Assembly (NCBI GenBank): GCA_029255685.2
Contig: CM055315.2
Span: 30,571,501 to 30,635,500 of the forward strand
Direction: 5' to 3'
Source of the DNA: Silene conica
Lineage: Eukaryota > Streptophyta > Magnoliopsida > Caryophyllales > Caryophyllaceae
DNA: 64,000 bases
The translations under genes and the position numbers were made by a program. How positions within the stretch are numbered: position 1 is the stretch's first letter; every line of letters starts with the position of its first letter. The notes beneath the pieces were generated by a model. That model worked only from the letters and a program-made list of their open reading frames with translations, did not search any database and was not told the DNA's origin. This document shows positions 12,388 through 23,193 of the stretch, piece by piece.

Positions 12388-12480
12388 TATGTAACAAATT
12401 AAGGGTAAAATTATTGGCGGTTTTAAGATAAAATTTTGGTAAATCTTAATACAATACTCACTTGAAACTACCAAAGTTTT

Positions 12481-13090
12481 AAGGGTAACATTATTCGTAA
12501 GACTCCCCAAAGTCTTAAGACTCTACCACATCAGATTTCTACTAACTTTTATTATTTTTTTATTGTTCAGACTCACCCAAAACTTTATACATTATCCGTC
12601 AGACTCACCTCAGACTCTACTTTTCCATTTTACTATTTCTTTTTATATACATATTAAATTACTTCTATTGAGGTCAAGACCCACCAAAGTTTTAAGGAGA
12701 GTCTTGGATTTTCAAGACTCGACTTAAAACTTCCTCAAGACCCGGATAGATTATTGGTAAAATTAAGGGAGTCTTGTCTTAAGACTTAAGAAAGTCTTGT
12801 CTCAAGACCCCCAATAATGTTACCCTAACAAAGTTTTAAGTTGAGTCTTGGAAATCCAAGACTCAACTTAAGACTTTGGGTAAGTTTTGATCCCACTTTT
12901 AATATAAATTATCCAATGAATGGATACTATTTGTCAATGTGATGTAAAAAAAAATAGTCTCAGATGAATTTGACGAATAATGTATAAAGTCTGAGTTGAG
13001 TCTGAACAATAAAGAAATAATAAAAGTCAGTGAAAAGCTGATATGACAGAGTCTTAAGACTTTGGAGAGTCTTACGAGTAATCATACCTA
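12481..13090. repeat. Fold-back element with long TIRs and internal AAGACTC palindromes
   Basis: The left arm from 12481 (CGTAAGACTCCCCAAAGTCT, CTTTTATTATTTTTTTATTG, CAGACTCA) is matched in reverse complement by about 12955-13090 (AGACTTTGGAGAGTCTTACG), giving arms of about 130 bp. The centre is crowded with further short inverted repeats (CCAAGACTCAACTTAAGAC and relatives). No coding potential; structure suggests a MITE or fold-back transposon. Superfamily unknown. Confidence 0.6.
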
Positions 13091-14640
13091 AGAGCATGTA
13101 TAATAAGGGCTCTCTAATTAAGATGCTCTTCAAGTGGTACCAACAATAATAAAAGATTACATATAGTGTGTTTTTCTCCTATAACAGGAGCTCTCCAAGC
13201 AAAAAGAATGTGCTCTCCATGAAAGAAAATAGAGAGGAGCTCTTTCGGTGCTCTTGGGGGAGAGCACTTAGAGAGCTAGCTCTCCATTTTTTTTTTTTTT
13301 TTTTTTTTTTTTTGACAACAAGCTCTCCATTTAAAGTAGGTCCTTACAAATAAAATTTGTGAGTGCAAAAAATTTATTCTGCAATTTTTTTAATGCAAGT
13401 ATAAAAGAGGTGGGTCCAATATTTGATAGGAAGAGCATATAAAAGAAATTTGTTATTGTAGAAAGAAATTTGGTTGTTGCTCTCTCATGAGAGAGGGTGT
13501 AAATGGAATAGTCAATATTTTACCGTACAAAATAACTGCTTTGAAAAATATATCTTAAGTTAACTTTTTTCTAGGACTATGTTAAGTTAGAAATCCCTCG
13601 TAGCGTGCCCTTCAAAGGGTCATCGTGTTAAAGTTGGGGTACTTAGTGGGGCAGCTCGAATGAGTAGAACCACTCGGTCGAATAGGCCGAGATATTCGAC
13701 TGAGTGGGGCTGTAACCCCCTCATAATCCAAAGTCTATAGGTAGGACCATCAGACTATAAAAGCATTATCATCTCAGTTTTCTGAGACATAATATTAAAG
13801 TAAAAACGACAAGTAAGCATTATTATAAAGAATAATGAAATGTTTACAAGTCTCAAAGCTCAGAAAGCTCAGAAGTAAGAATACAGCGGAAGCTAAGTAT
13901 AGTGTACTATGACGCTACAAAAAGAAAGTGAGACGACTCATCCTTCCCAAGCAAGCATCAATAACATCGACGAACTTGATACTCTGCTCACCATGACATA
14001 CATGGATCATCACAGTAAAATACAACAAGCGTCAGAATCTGATAAATAAAACGGTCACATCACAAGTAATAACAATCACCATAATCTCATATATCAAAAT
14101 CATCTGAGATCACAATCTCATCAACACAAGTGGCTAAATCTACTAAATCGTATTTCACTAGTGTTTGATTTGTCTTGGAAAAGCGAAATGAATACGACAA
14201 ATGATAAAGATTAAATTATTTTGATTCTGAATCAAAGTTTTGTTATTAATATTAGACAAAGTAATTAACTACATTCTTGCTAATAATGTGAAATCATAAT
14301 AACGGATGTACAATTTTGTGAGTGCACAAAAGAATTTAGGTAAATTACATATTGTTATTATATACGTAGTGTTATATTAATTACAAAGTATAACTTTATT
14401 TGATAAATTAAAGCAATAATTACATTAAAATGTTGCATTTTGTGATTATAGCATATAACACTTATTTAAAAATATTGTATAAATGACTATGAATGCAACA
14501 CTAAAATAAAAATGTTACATTATATTTGTATTTGCAACATTTTTAGGCAAAGTGTCGCATCTTCCAAACCTCTCTCCAAAATTGCAACACAATTACAAAG
14601 TATTGCACACAAAATGCTGTAATAGACCAATTTTTGCAGT
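13091..14640. other. Repeat-derived intergenic DNA
   Basis: Begins with GAGCATGTATAATAAGGG, a Tourist-like terminus without a clear partner, followed by a 27-base T run at 13287-13313. Around 13640-13730 is an LTR-like scrap with ACTCGGTCGAAT and ATTCGACTGAGT words, the motif class of the LTRs at 36997 and 44624. 14150-14640 is AT-rich. It ends in CACTACTGCAAAAATTGG on the minus strand (about 14626-14643), reminiscent of a CACTA terminus but without a confirmed partner. Confidence 0.4.
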
Positions 14641-14796
14641 AGTGGTAGCTAATCTATAGATTGTTGGTACATACCTTTTACGAAGCTTACGTTTCAAGGA
14701 CCCCCAAGACACAATTTTCTCCTTTCCCGTAAGCACCCTCTTGGCTTTCAACCATTCAAACCAATTCAAGGATCGGAGATGCTCTCTTGCTCAATT

Positions 14797-14991
14797 TCAG
14801 AATTGTATACTTGCAATATATCCCAAGTCCTTGAACTCAAACATACGATCAATCTTCCATTCCCATTCCAAATAAGCCTCGGGATTAGCCCTTCCAACGA
14901 ACTCAGGAAGTTCGTTCATCTTGAATGGCTCATTCGTTCTTTCACCACACCTAAGTTGCCAACGTGGTCCTCCTTCACGAAGATTATTCAT
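14797..14991 (-). pseudogene. Retrotransposon gag fragment (Ty3/gypsy-like)
   Basis: A 64-codon frame includes MNELPEFVGRANPEAYLEW and IDRMFEFKDL, matching the plant retrotransposon gag pattern in which an acidic PEF-G...P..(F/Y)L-W segment precedes a hydrophobic F(E/D)YK motif. The rest of gag and all of pol are absent. Flanking sequence on both sides (about 14680-15010) may belong to the same relic. Confidence 0.6.
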
Positions 14992-15574
14992 TTCTCAAAC
15001 TGGATAGGATGAAGAGCTGAAGTCTGCCTACACAAATACTGGACAGTCACACGAACTGTCTGATAGTTCTTAAAATATGAAATTGCAACAGAAATTGTAT
15101 TTTTGAACTGTTTTGTGAACTGTTCGTACTACGTACGCGCAGACCATTTTTTTTTTGTAAGGATAGTACATTGACAAGCAAGACCTATTACTCGACAAAG
15201 GGTGATTAAGACCAAGTCCTATTGATCTATAATCAAAGAATTCAATTAAGAACGTGTTTTAAATTGAACCAAGTTTTGTTCTCTACGCAAGAAAATGATT
15301 TTTGTGTACTGATAACACAAGGTTTAGACAATACACAATGGATGATTTTATTCAAGATAAACCTTGGCCTTATATAGGCATCACGGACGAAAACAACTAG
15401 CAGCCAAGTGAAGAGATTGTGATTATCTCTTCACTTAATTTTTCTTAATACATCCACTTAAATCATGTACTTATTGCTACATAATTGCATAAGTAAAGAG
15501 TCCTTATAATTACGTACATAATGTTTGTAATAATGAAAGACTTAACAAAATATCTAACATAAGATAAACTTGTA

Positions 15575-15872
15575 CTCGCTCCTATTCAACATAACCTTCC
15601 CTATTTGGGGAAGACACGGAGAATAAGGAGGGAGATTATTATATAGGAAAGTATTGGTGTGAGGTTGGGTATTTGGAAAGAGGGTATGTATTGTGGGGTA
15701 ATTGTTGTGAGTAAGGTGATTAAAATAAGTATAAAGTATGAGTATGTTGGGCTATTGTGGTGGGGTGAGGTGATTAAAATATGTATAAAAACTTTACTAA
15801 ATAAGGAAATATGAAAGGTATTGTGAATACACGAAAAAGGAAATAGGGAAGGTTATGTTGAATAGGAGGGAG
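15575..15872. mobile_element. Stowaway-like MITE with long TIR
   Basis: CTCGCTCCTATTCAACATAA at the left and its near-perfect complement TTATGTTGAATAGGAGGGAG at the right extend into inverted repeats of over 30 bp. TA flanks lie at 15573-15574 and 15873-15874. Length 298 bp, non-coding. Confidence 0.75.
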
Positions 15873-16624
15873 TACTACTTTTTATTTCTAAAATGGACCG
15901 TGTGATAGGCTGCCTTGGGACGTGTGCCATGCTTCCTTGGATCGTGCTTCAATTCTCTAAAATCAACCCATTGAACATCTCTTCAAAATCAGCCCATTGC
16001 CCAAATATTAATCACCATTGCTGCCCATTTTGGTGTTCAGCACAAGTTCATCATGCAAGCCCAAATCATTGACTTGATTGGCATCGTGATTTCTCTTATT
16101 TGATTGGCATCTCGCTCAACTGCATAGTTTTTGGTTTAGTTTTTTTTTTAAAAGGATGGGAAACAAGTTTCCAATTGAATTGGTATTTTGTAGAGAGGTG
16201 GGTGATGATCTCCGATGGGAGACCGTCAATGGAATCATTCATTAATGATGGATGAGATTATTTGAGAAAATATACTACTCATATGACACAATTCTTATAA
16301 CGGCCTCATTCTTAAAAAAAAAATGTTGTAATATCCGCGTTTTATAAATCCAAAATTGTACGTAGTTGTGAAGCATCCAAGAGTAGGCTTCGTAAAAAAA
16401 GATTGAGGTATATTGTAAGATGAGGATATAATTATTACTCCTAATAATCTAGCCTAATATAACAATATTCTGTAATGAAGAAAACCAAAAAATGAATATG
16501 AACTTCCTAGTGGTCTACTACTTTGAAAGTAAAAAGCGTATAAAATTTGATGGTAAGATTGAGCAACACGGAGTATGATTGAGGGTAATACATACAATCA
16601 GTTTTGATTCATTAACCCAACTAC
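15873..16624. other. Intergenic region downstream of the JAZ gene
   Basis: No coding similarity seen. Contains T-rich and AT-rich stretches, and presumably the 3' UTR and polyadenylation signals of the minus-strand JAZ gene in the last 200-300 bases. The repeated word TGATGGGAGACCGTC-like near 16215 is of the sort found in small MITEs, unconfirmed. Confidence 0.4.
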
Positions 16625-18663
16625 TCATGTTCTGGATTCAATACTATCTAATTGCTTCTTTGAAATGCTTGTATTCGTCATAAATGTCGGTCCAAATCCT
16701 ATTGAGTCGCATTCATATGATTTTTTGCTCGCAGAATATGGAGATACATCATATGGCGATACATCAATGACCCTGTAAATAGATAAATAAGTTAAGTCGT
16801 AAGCACACACATCATAACATCCACATTATATTGATCTGTAAATAACATCTTTAGAAGGAGGCACATGATGCGGTCATCGACTTTATCGGCCTCACTCACG
16901 GAAGCAATGTGGCACCTTAAAAATCTTTATTGCAAAATCTTATATTTGGCTTGGCAATCAACTAGCATTGGAATATACCTTTCTTTTCGCTTCTCTAAGA
17001 ATCTTGCAAGTGATGCTTTCCGAGCTTGTGGCACAGCTGCATAAAATGATACATAAAGTATATAAATAAATTTGTTATTTATTTATATATACAAGGATAC
17101 AATAGCAATTCTAGAAATGAATGCAGGGAGTACATACCCGACTTGAGAGCAGTAGGTCCAAGAGAGGAGGTATCAAGGAGGTTAGGTTGAAGAGATGCCA
17201 CCACTGGTTTGACAGAAGGTAATTCAGACCCAGAAGTGGAAGCAACTAAAGGAGAGTGAGTCCTGGGTGATATGGAGGTTGTGAACCTAGCCCCTTGATT
17301 TGAAATGCTCGTGTCTTTGACTGGCAACCTCACGGAGAGGGGTTGTTCATTTTGTAAAAGACAGTCATTTGATTGTGCCAGATTTGCAGTAGTAGTGTCA
17401 TTTGTTAGCAATGGTGGGGGACTCTGTGGCAACCTTGGCATTGGCGGCTGATGGTCCGTTGGTGGCATATGTACCTTGGGAGCAGATGACAGTGCAATTG
17501 GTATGGTCTTTGGCTTGGCTGAATCCCCGTTTCCGGCTAATAACATTATAGCTTGAGCCTAATGTATCCAATGCAATATTATTAATATTAATACATTGTT
17601 AGAACTTAGAATTGACAACCTTACAAACATTGAAACATTGAGTTGGTTTGGTTAAATTTGTAGAATAATAGAGAGTGAGAATAAGTAAAAAAGAGTTGGA
17701 TTTGATGCTTAAAGGAGTAATTGCTACCTTGTCAGGAGATACATTATCATAGACACAAACAGAACCATTGTAGAAGATGGTCAACTGACAGGGACCTGTG
17801 GAAATGCTTGGGGAGCTCCTGAAGAATGAATTTTATTAATTAGCTCTATTATGGATTTCTTCATTGTTTAGAAATATGCAAGTAAGGGAAACAAATAACA
17901 AACCTAAGTTCTGTAGACCCAACAACAGGACCATTATTGGTTGCTGAAACCTTTACAGAAGCGCTCCCCATTGTCGAACTCCTTACATTCGATGCGTTCT
18001 TACCAGGTACATGATACATACTTTGGCTTGTTTGTCCCGTCCCACCAAAAACACGGCCCCCGTCCGTAGGATGATTCATCGCTGCTAAATCGTTTTGATG
18101 CCATTGATGTGATGAAATAGGATATTGACTTCCCCCCTGCTTATCCAAACCCAATGTTCTCTATACAAATAAATAAAAACAATTAATGGTATGATTACAA
18201 TATCAAATTAAATGTACGTTAGACATGAGTATGTATAATAGATGTTGTTATTGTAAATCAGAGGTCATTTCCAAAACAGAGCTGCAAAGATCTGGATCAT
18301 TAACCTAAGGTATTCATCATTGTTAGTTGTTACCAAAGTAGAACTATTCGCCCATAAGGCATAAGGGTGAAGTCTAGTGGTTAAAACTTAGATGAAATTC
18401 TCAGAGACCGGGTTCAAACCTCCCCAAGAGCAAATCTTGTGGAGCATTTGAGCCCGTCACCCTCAAGGTAGGGTAGTGGCTGAATTGGATGAGTTTTAAA
18501 AAGAGATGTTCACCTGTTGAAAATGAGGAGGGTATGATCTGTGAGTTGCACCTCGTTGTTGTTGTTGTTGATGATGTTGTTGTTGTTGTTCCTGGGCAGA
18601 TTTGAAAGAAACGAGTGGGGAAGCCATGTTTGAGAAGGACCACTGCATGCTTGAACCTTTCAT
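16625..18663 (-). CDS. JAZ/TIFY jasmonate-ZIM-domain repressor, JAZ3/TIFY6B type (6 exons)
   Basis: Nuclear repressor of jasmonate responses: the TIFY motif recruits NINJA/JAZ partners, while the Jas motif binds MYC factors and the COI1-hormone complex, leading to degradation (family knowledge). Exons: 18514-18663, 17904-18160, 17728-17818, 17138-17558, 16979-17036, 16625-16772; 1125 nt = 374 aa plus stop, all GT-AG and phase-consistent. Exon 1 encodes MQWSFSNMASPLVSFKSAQE then a Gln/His tract from CAA/CAT repeats. TIFY is at residues 149-152 in QLTIFYNGSVCVYDN. The Jas motif PQARKASLARFLEKRKER spans 309-326 and completes as SLX2FX2KRX2RX5PY at Y333. JAZ3 relatives start with an extra exon (MERDFxGL type). 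None was found upstream, and the acceptor-like AG just before the chosen ATG suggests one may be missing. Confidence 0.88.
16773..16978 (-). promoter_or_regulatory. Jas intron (alternative-splicing control point)
   Basis: This 206-bp intron splits the Jas motif after ...FLEKRKER, the position of the conserved Jas intron in JAZ genes. If retained, translation continues for 16 codons into the intron and stops at a TAA (16927-16929), deleting the X5PY part of the degron. In Arabidopsis such isoforms resist COI1-mediated degradation (established for several JAZ genes); here it is inferred from sequence. Confidence 0.7.
18345..18490 (+). mobile_element. tRNA-derived SINE in JAZ intron 1
   Basis: TCTAGTGGTTAA near 18373 resembles a Pol III A box and GGTTCAAACC at 18411-18420 a B box, about 35 bases apart as in tRNA-derived plant SINEs. 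It lies between JAZ exons 1 and 2, in the opposite orientation to the gene. The 3' boundary is uncertain and no A/T-rich tail with target duplication was identified. Confidence 0.5.
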
Positions 18664-19369
18664 TACTACTTACACTTTTAATTTTAATTAAACAAGGAAA
18701 TACAGATGCATAATAATGCAGCAACACTACTAAACTTTGTATAAACAACAAATTGTTTCTTATAATAATTTGACAATATATATTGCAACCTTTGACATTA
18801 CATATTCAACTCCTATGGTTACTTATTAAAATACAGTAACTTGAAGTTAATAATTCAATTAAAAACCCCTAGATCCATGGACACCCACCTCCGTTGAATA
18901 AAGCCAAAATCTATGGGGAACTTCATTTTTAATTACAAAACCCAAAAAAAAAAAAGACTTGGTTTTACAGTATATATAAAAATATAGTATTAGGAGCATA
19001 TTAAGTAATAAAACAATGGTTAATAATCAATAATTATAATAATAATAAATCTAGAATGAGCTGTAATAGTGCATATAATAGTATAATACAATGCATCAAA
19101 GTGTTAAGCATCCAATGCAGTCTTGTTTTCTAGTATTAATAATAGTCGTACTTGCCGTAGACGATAAAAGAGTGGCCTCCATTAATGGTCACGATCATTT
19201 AACAAATAGGAACAATGGAACATGTAGCTAACTATTTCAATTTTATTCAATTCACATCATCACATCTAATTAACTGCAACATTTCTTTTCTTTACATCTT
19301 AATAATGTCTCTTTCGACTTCACCACAACTATTAAAGACCACGTGATCATCTGCACTCCTCGTTACCCC
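18664..19369. other. Upstream region of the JAZ model, first exon not found
   Basis: AT-rich DNA 5' of the called JAZ start. It was read for an N-terminal exon of the MERDFxGL type on the minus strand and none was seen. It should contain either the promoter or the 3' part of an intron following a missing first exon. Confidence 0.4.
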
Positions 19370-19560
19370 ACAAATTCTTATTTGCAACGGCACTATCCGT
19401 CGCAAGCTTGTGACGGATACCGTTTTCCCTCACAAAATACCCATTTTTTCTCTCTCTCGAACACTATTTCTGTGGTCCCCTTTCTCCCCTACTCATTTTG
19501 TATCCACATTATCTCACAAAATATCCGTCACAAATGGTGACCCGTCGCAAGCAAGACTTA
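19370..19560. mobile_element. MITE-like element, GTCACAAG family (copy 2)
   Basis: Second copy of the repeat at 6961-7120, sharing the opening ACAAATTCT, the interior CTCACAAAATACCCA ... TGTGGTCCCC ... TACTCATTTTGTATC, and the end CCGTCACAAATGGTGACCCG followed by CAAGCAAGA. It carries an extra inverted CCGTCGCAAG/CTTGTGACGG pair near the left end. Non-coding. Confidence 0.6.
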
Positions 19561-20565
19561 CTATCATTACCCTGTCAATTACCCCATTTCTTTCTTTTTA
19601 GCCATCTTACGCAATAAGCGCTCAACATTTCTCATATTACCGCATTTCTTCCTCTATTTCTCCAAAATAACAACTCACAATCACATGCCCCTTTTTTTCC
19701 CATTTTTTGCCATAAATAACCTTTTAAAAAAACTTTCTTTAGAAACACTACCTTTTACAAAATTTATTAAAAGCTGTGTTTGACACCTTTTTTAAAAGGA
19801 CATGTTTGTAATTTTTTTTCAAAATTTGTGTTTGACAATGAAACTCATTCTTTATTTTTCTTCTTTTCTTGACAAAAATAAATCAACTGAGATTGAACTA
19901 AACAAAATTCACTTACAGTGCAAACCTCGGATTACCTGGAACGGAAGTAACACCGCATGACAATCAAAGGACACACACTCAACAAAGAGAAATAAGATTC
20001 AAATCAATTTTGTCACAGTCGAATCATAAATGAAGCTCAAGGAACCCGAAATGCTCAAAACAGTTTCTGAATTTTGGGACCAATTTAACATGATCATATT
20101 TGCAGATTTACTTGGCTGAAAATAGAGTTCTTTATATGTATAAAATCTCTAAAAAGGCTAGTTTCTTATTGAGTTGGCAAACAAGATGTAATGTATGTAA
20201 CACCCCAACTTACCAAACAACCTTAATTAGACCTTTCTTCGCTAATAAGGGTACTACCATCTCGGTTGCCCGAGGCAAGTATTTATCAAATAGACATAAA
20301 AGAACAATTACTATAGTAATAAGTGTGAAATATACAACGATATTACAAACGATATGTCAAAGGCTATCCTACATTGAACTAAGCTATAGATAATTATCAC
20401 TGTCGATCAACATAAACTCGTCATCGGACTAGCCCCGTAATATCCAGCAAACAAACAAGCATCAACACCTGAAAAATATCTAACTGCTCACCATTTGCCA
20501 ACAATGTCAAATAGTTCATCGCAAACATAAAAAGCGAAGACAAAACAATATAAAACAACACCAAG
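19561..20565. other. Intergenic DNA with an LTR-like scrap
   Basis: No gene recognised. At 20186-20202 TGTAACACCCCAACTTAC resembles the end of a Ty3/gypsy LTR (TGTAACACCCC type), but a partner end was not located. The rest is AT-rich with no supported feature. Confidence 0.3.
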
Positions 20566-22140
20566 TTAATACAAGTACATAATAGTTACAGAAGAGTAAA
20601 CGACAAAGGCAAAGAAAGTATAACTCATTATAAAGAACGTATAAACGATCGATACTCCATAAACAGCAACCATCCTATAGCCGACAACTGATCGCAACAC
20701 ACAGTATCGATGGAGACTGTAGTCATGCCACTCGCCGCTTGCCCGTGACAAGCTGGACCTAGATAGATCTTTAATGTGCGCATCCTCTCCATAGCAGGAA
20801 ACACGAAAGGACCAATACTTGTCACCCCTGAATCAAGATTGGTGATCAGAGGAGCCATTTTGCTTCTAATCCTGAGATTAAAGCGACCATCAGAATGATT
20901 CCTGAGTTGGTATACAACCCTAATATCATTTATAGTCAGGGTAAAGTTGTATTTGCTGTACAGATTTTCAACAGAATGTACTAACTTCCAGATCATAGGC
21001 ATGACCTAAAAAGGAGATACCTCCATAGACTGCATAGCATCGACCATGAGAGGTGTAAAAGGTAGTAGACAACCGGCTTTGAAAGTCCATTCGTGAATAG
21101 AAAACCAACCAGGAGAAGTCCAGTTGGCCTTGACAGGACAATTCTCTGGAATCCAGATTTCAGCCGTTTCGAGGATTAACTTTCGGCAAAAAAGAGGGAA
21201 AGCAGATTGGTTGCAACAGTGTCCCTATAGATTATAGACAATCCATCCAACCAAAGCCTTAAGGGAAGAAGACCAGCCTGCATCCACTTTGATTGTAAAA
21301 GGTTTACACGTCCCCTTGCTGCCAATAAGGAAACAGAGAAATGTTGATGAAGGGACTCCCTAAGATCATTTCAGGAATCTTTGGAATGAGGCTTCACCAA
21401 ATCGCTCCCTTCAACCTTCAAGCACTCTGCACCAAGAGGTAGACCAACCGTTAACTTATATAAATTGAAGAAGTGATCCACTAACAAACCATTCATCCTG
21501 AACACAGTATTATTATGTGTACTCCAGATGTACCATAACATCACAATAAAATCAATTATAAGATCCTTATGATCCTGTTTTTTGGAAAAAAAAAAAACAA
21601 TGCCCAGTTCATCACCAAAGACTTTAAGTCGATAATTTCCGCCGAATCTTTTTTTTAATTCCCAACGGTGAAGAAGCTTAAACTCTTTTTGAAACACAGC
21701 AATCCGTAAATAAGTGCCCCATGGTTTCACGGGACTCTTGGTTGCCACACAAAGGACGTAAAGGATCAAAATCGACAAATCGAATCATCCGCAAAGAAAA
21801 GATGTAAGATTTTTGGGAACTCCTTAGAGATAGAGACACCAAACAAGACCCCGAATCACAAGCCGCCTGAATATTATGAGAAAGAACCTCCATACAGAGG
21901 ATAAACAAGAAGGGGGGCAGAGGATCCCCTTACCGTAAACCACAAGAAGGTTTGAATTGCCTCAAGGGAGATCCGTTAAGAACTTCATACGAAACAGAGG
22001 AAACGCAGCCCATAGTAAGATGAATAGTCGACTCCAGGAAACCAAAATACTCCAAAGTCTTTCGCAAAAAATCTTAGCTTATTCTATCATAAGCTTTACT
22101 CATGTCTACTTTTAGCGCAAAACGACCATACTTCTCATTC
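20566..22140 (-). pseudogene. Broken LINE (non-LTR retrotransposon) reverse transcriptase
   Basis: Minus-strand frames from about 22135 downward give ALKVDMSKAYDR (RT motif), then after in-frame stops GDPLPPFLFILCMEVLS. A jump past the missing catalytic YADD region leads to the zinc-finger-like LRPLCGNQESRETMGHLFTDC (zf-RVT type, 21678-21908), then WYIWSTHNNTVF in the C-terminal region (21371-21778). The frame at 20628-21002 is of unknown function. Stops, frame changes and a large internal deletion mark it as dead; L1-like lineage inferred. Confidence 0.7.
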
Positions 22141-22149
22141 TTACAATTG

Positions 22150-22345
22150 TTGTTTGTCTTAAATCTCATTTGTGACGGACATAGCCGTCGTACACTTGCA
22201 ACGGATCAAATAATATTCACATAGGGAGATAAGACAAAAGCTAGGTGCCTCGGGAGCAACGTTCTGTTTTGTCTTATCTACCTATATGAGTAGTATTTCA
22301 CCCGTCATAAGTTTGTGACAGATATACCCGTCACAAGGGAGACTT
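22150..22345. repeat. GTCACAAG-type inverted repeat unit
   Basis: TCTCATTTGTGACGGACATA at the left and GTCACAAGGGAGACTTGC at the right are inverted relative to each other, with another CACTTGCAACGGATC/CCCGTCATAAGTTTGTGACA pair inside. Related in its terminal words to the elements at 6961 and 19370, but with a different interior. Confidence 0.45.
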
Positions 22346-23193
22346 GCTGCTTTTGTTTAGTCTTAATTTCAATCAAACGCTATGTGTTACCCATCATAAG
22401 ATTATTTGAATAATTATTATAATCAAACCCTAAATACTAATTAAACTAATAAATGAGCTATTTGATAGTTTAAGCACACAAAATCGAGATGAAATAAGGA
22501 TAAAAGTAGGGGTAAAATGACACTAAAATACTAGTACTTATCAATCACCACCACCACCACCACCACCACCACCACCAATTTTTGTGAGTTTCGAGGGTTA
22601 ACCGTGGAACATCAAAACAATTTCAGCAAAGGGTAGCAAAATGTGGTGGAGGGATTTGGAAGAGAGAAACCAAATCACTCCATTTTCCTCTTGAAAGCAA
22701 ACTTATTTCCCTTCCACACAAGATTTGGAGATAACATCCTCCATCCATTCCCCTTCCTCTTCGCTCGCCTCCGTTTTCCTTTCCTTCCCTCTCTCCCTTT
22801 TGAATGGGTAATAAAATTCCCAAAACCTATCAAAGCGAGAATGCAACTACTCAGGTTGCAAATGGTAACTCACCTTGTATGTGTTTCGGATTAATCAACT
22901 CAGGTGCCAGTTATGGAACTATAAGCAAAAGCTGGAATGAACAATATGCAATGAACTCAGAATACACTTATATATGGAACAGTAGGCAAAATCTCGAATC
23001 CACAGTTATAGCGTATATATATGTGAACTGAGAACATTTTGAATGCACGGAATATAGAAGGGTAGTACAAGTAACCAAATGTATGATAGCCAGTTGTTCA
23101 GGCGCAACATTCTTTCTCACCAGAAGCTCCCGCGCTATTTACCCAATTGCTTCAACTTGTGAACTCCTCATTTATAGCCAGACGCAAGATATT
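22346..23193. other. Region downstream of the activase-like gene
   Basis: Contains a (CAC)n microsatellite at 22546-22576 and T/C-rich sequence around 22670-22800. Frames here are short and unrecognised. The 3' UTR of the minus-strand activase-like gene should occupy the last part, next to its stop codon at 23194-23196. Confidence 0.45.
22546..22576. repeat. (CAC)n microsatellite
   Basis: About ten uninterrupted CAC/ACC trinucleotides. Not within a recognised exon. Confidence 0.9.

Noticed and set aside
18373-18422. tRNA gene suggested by A-box and B-box-like sequences
   Set aside because: No cloverleaf with paired acceptor stem; the spacing and downstream sequence fit a tRNA-derived SINE.
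18401-18751. 116-codon minus-strand frame overlapping JAZ exon 1 with a Thr-rich tract
   Set aside because: Out-of-frame reading of the CAA/CAT-rich exon; the in-frame product has the MQWSFSN and Gln-rich segment expected of JAZ3-type proteins.
20628-21002. 124-codon minus-strand frame as an independent host gene
   Set aside because: It lies directly downstream of, and in the same orientation as, a broken LINE, with no recognised domain; treated as part of that relic.
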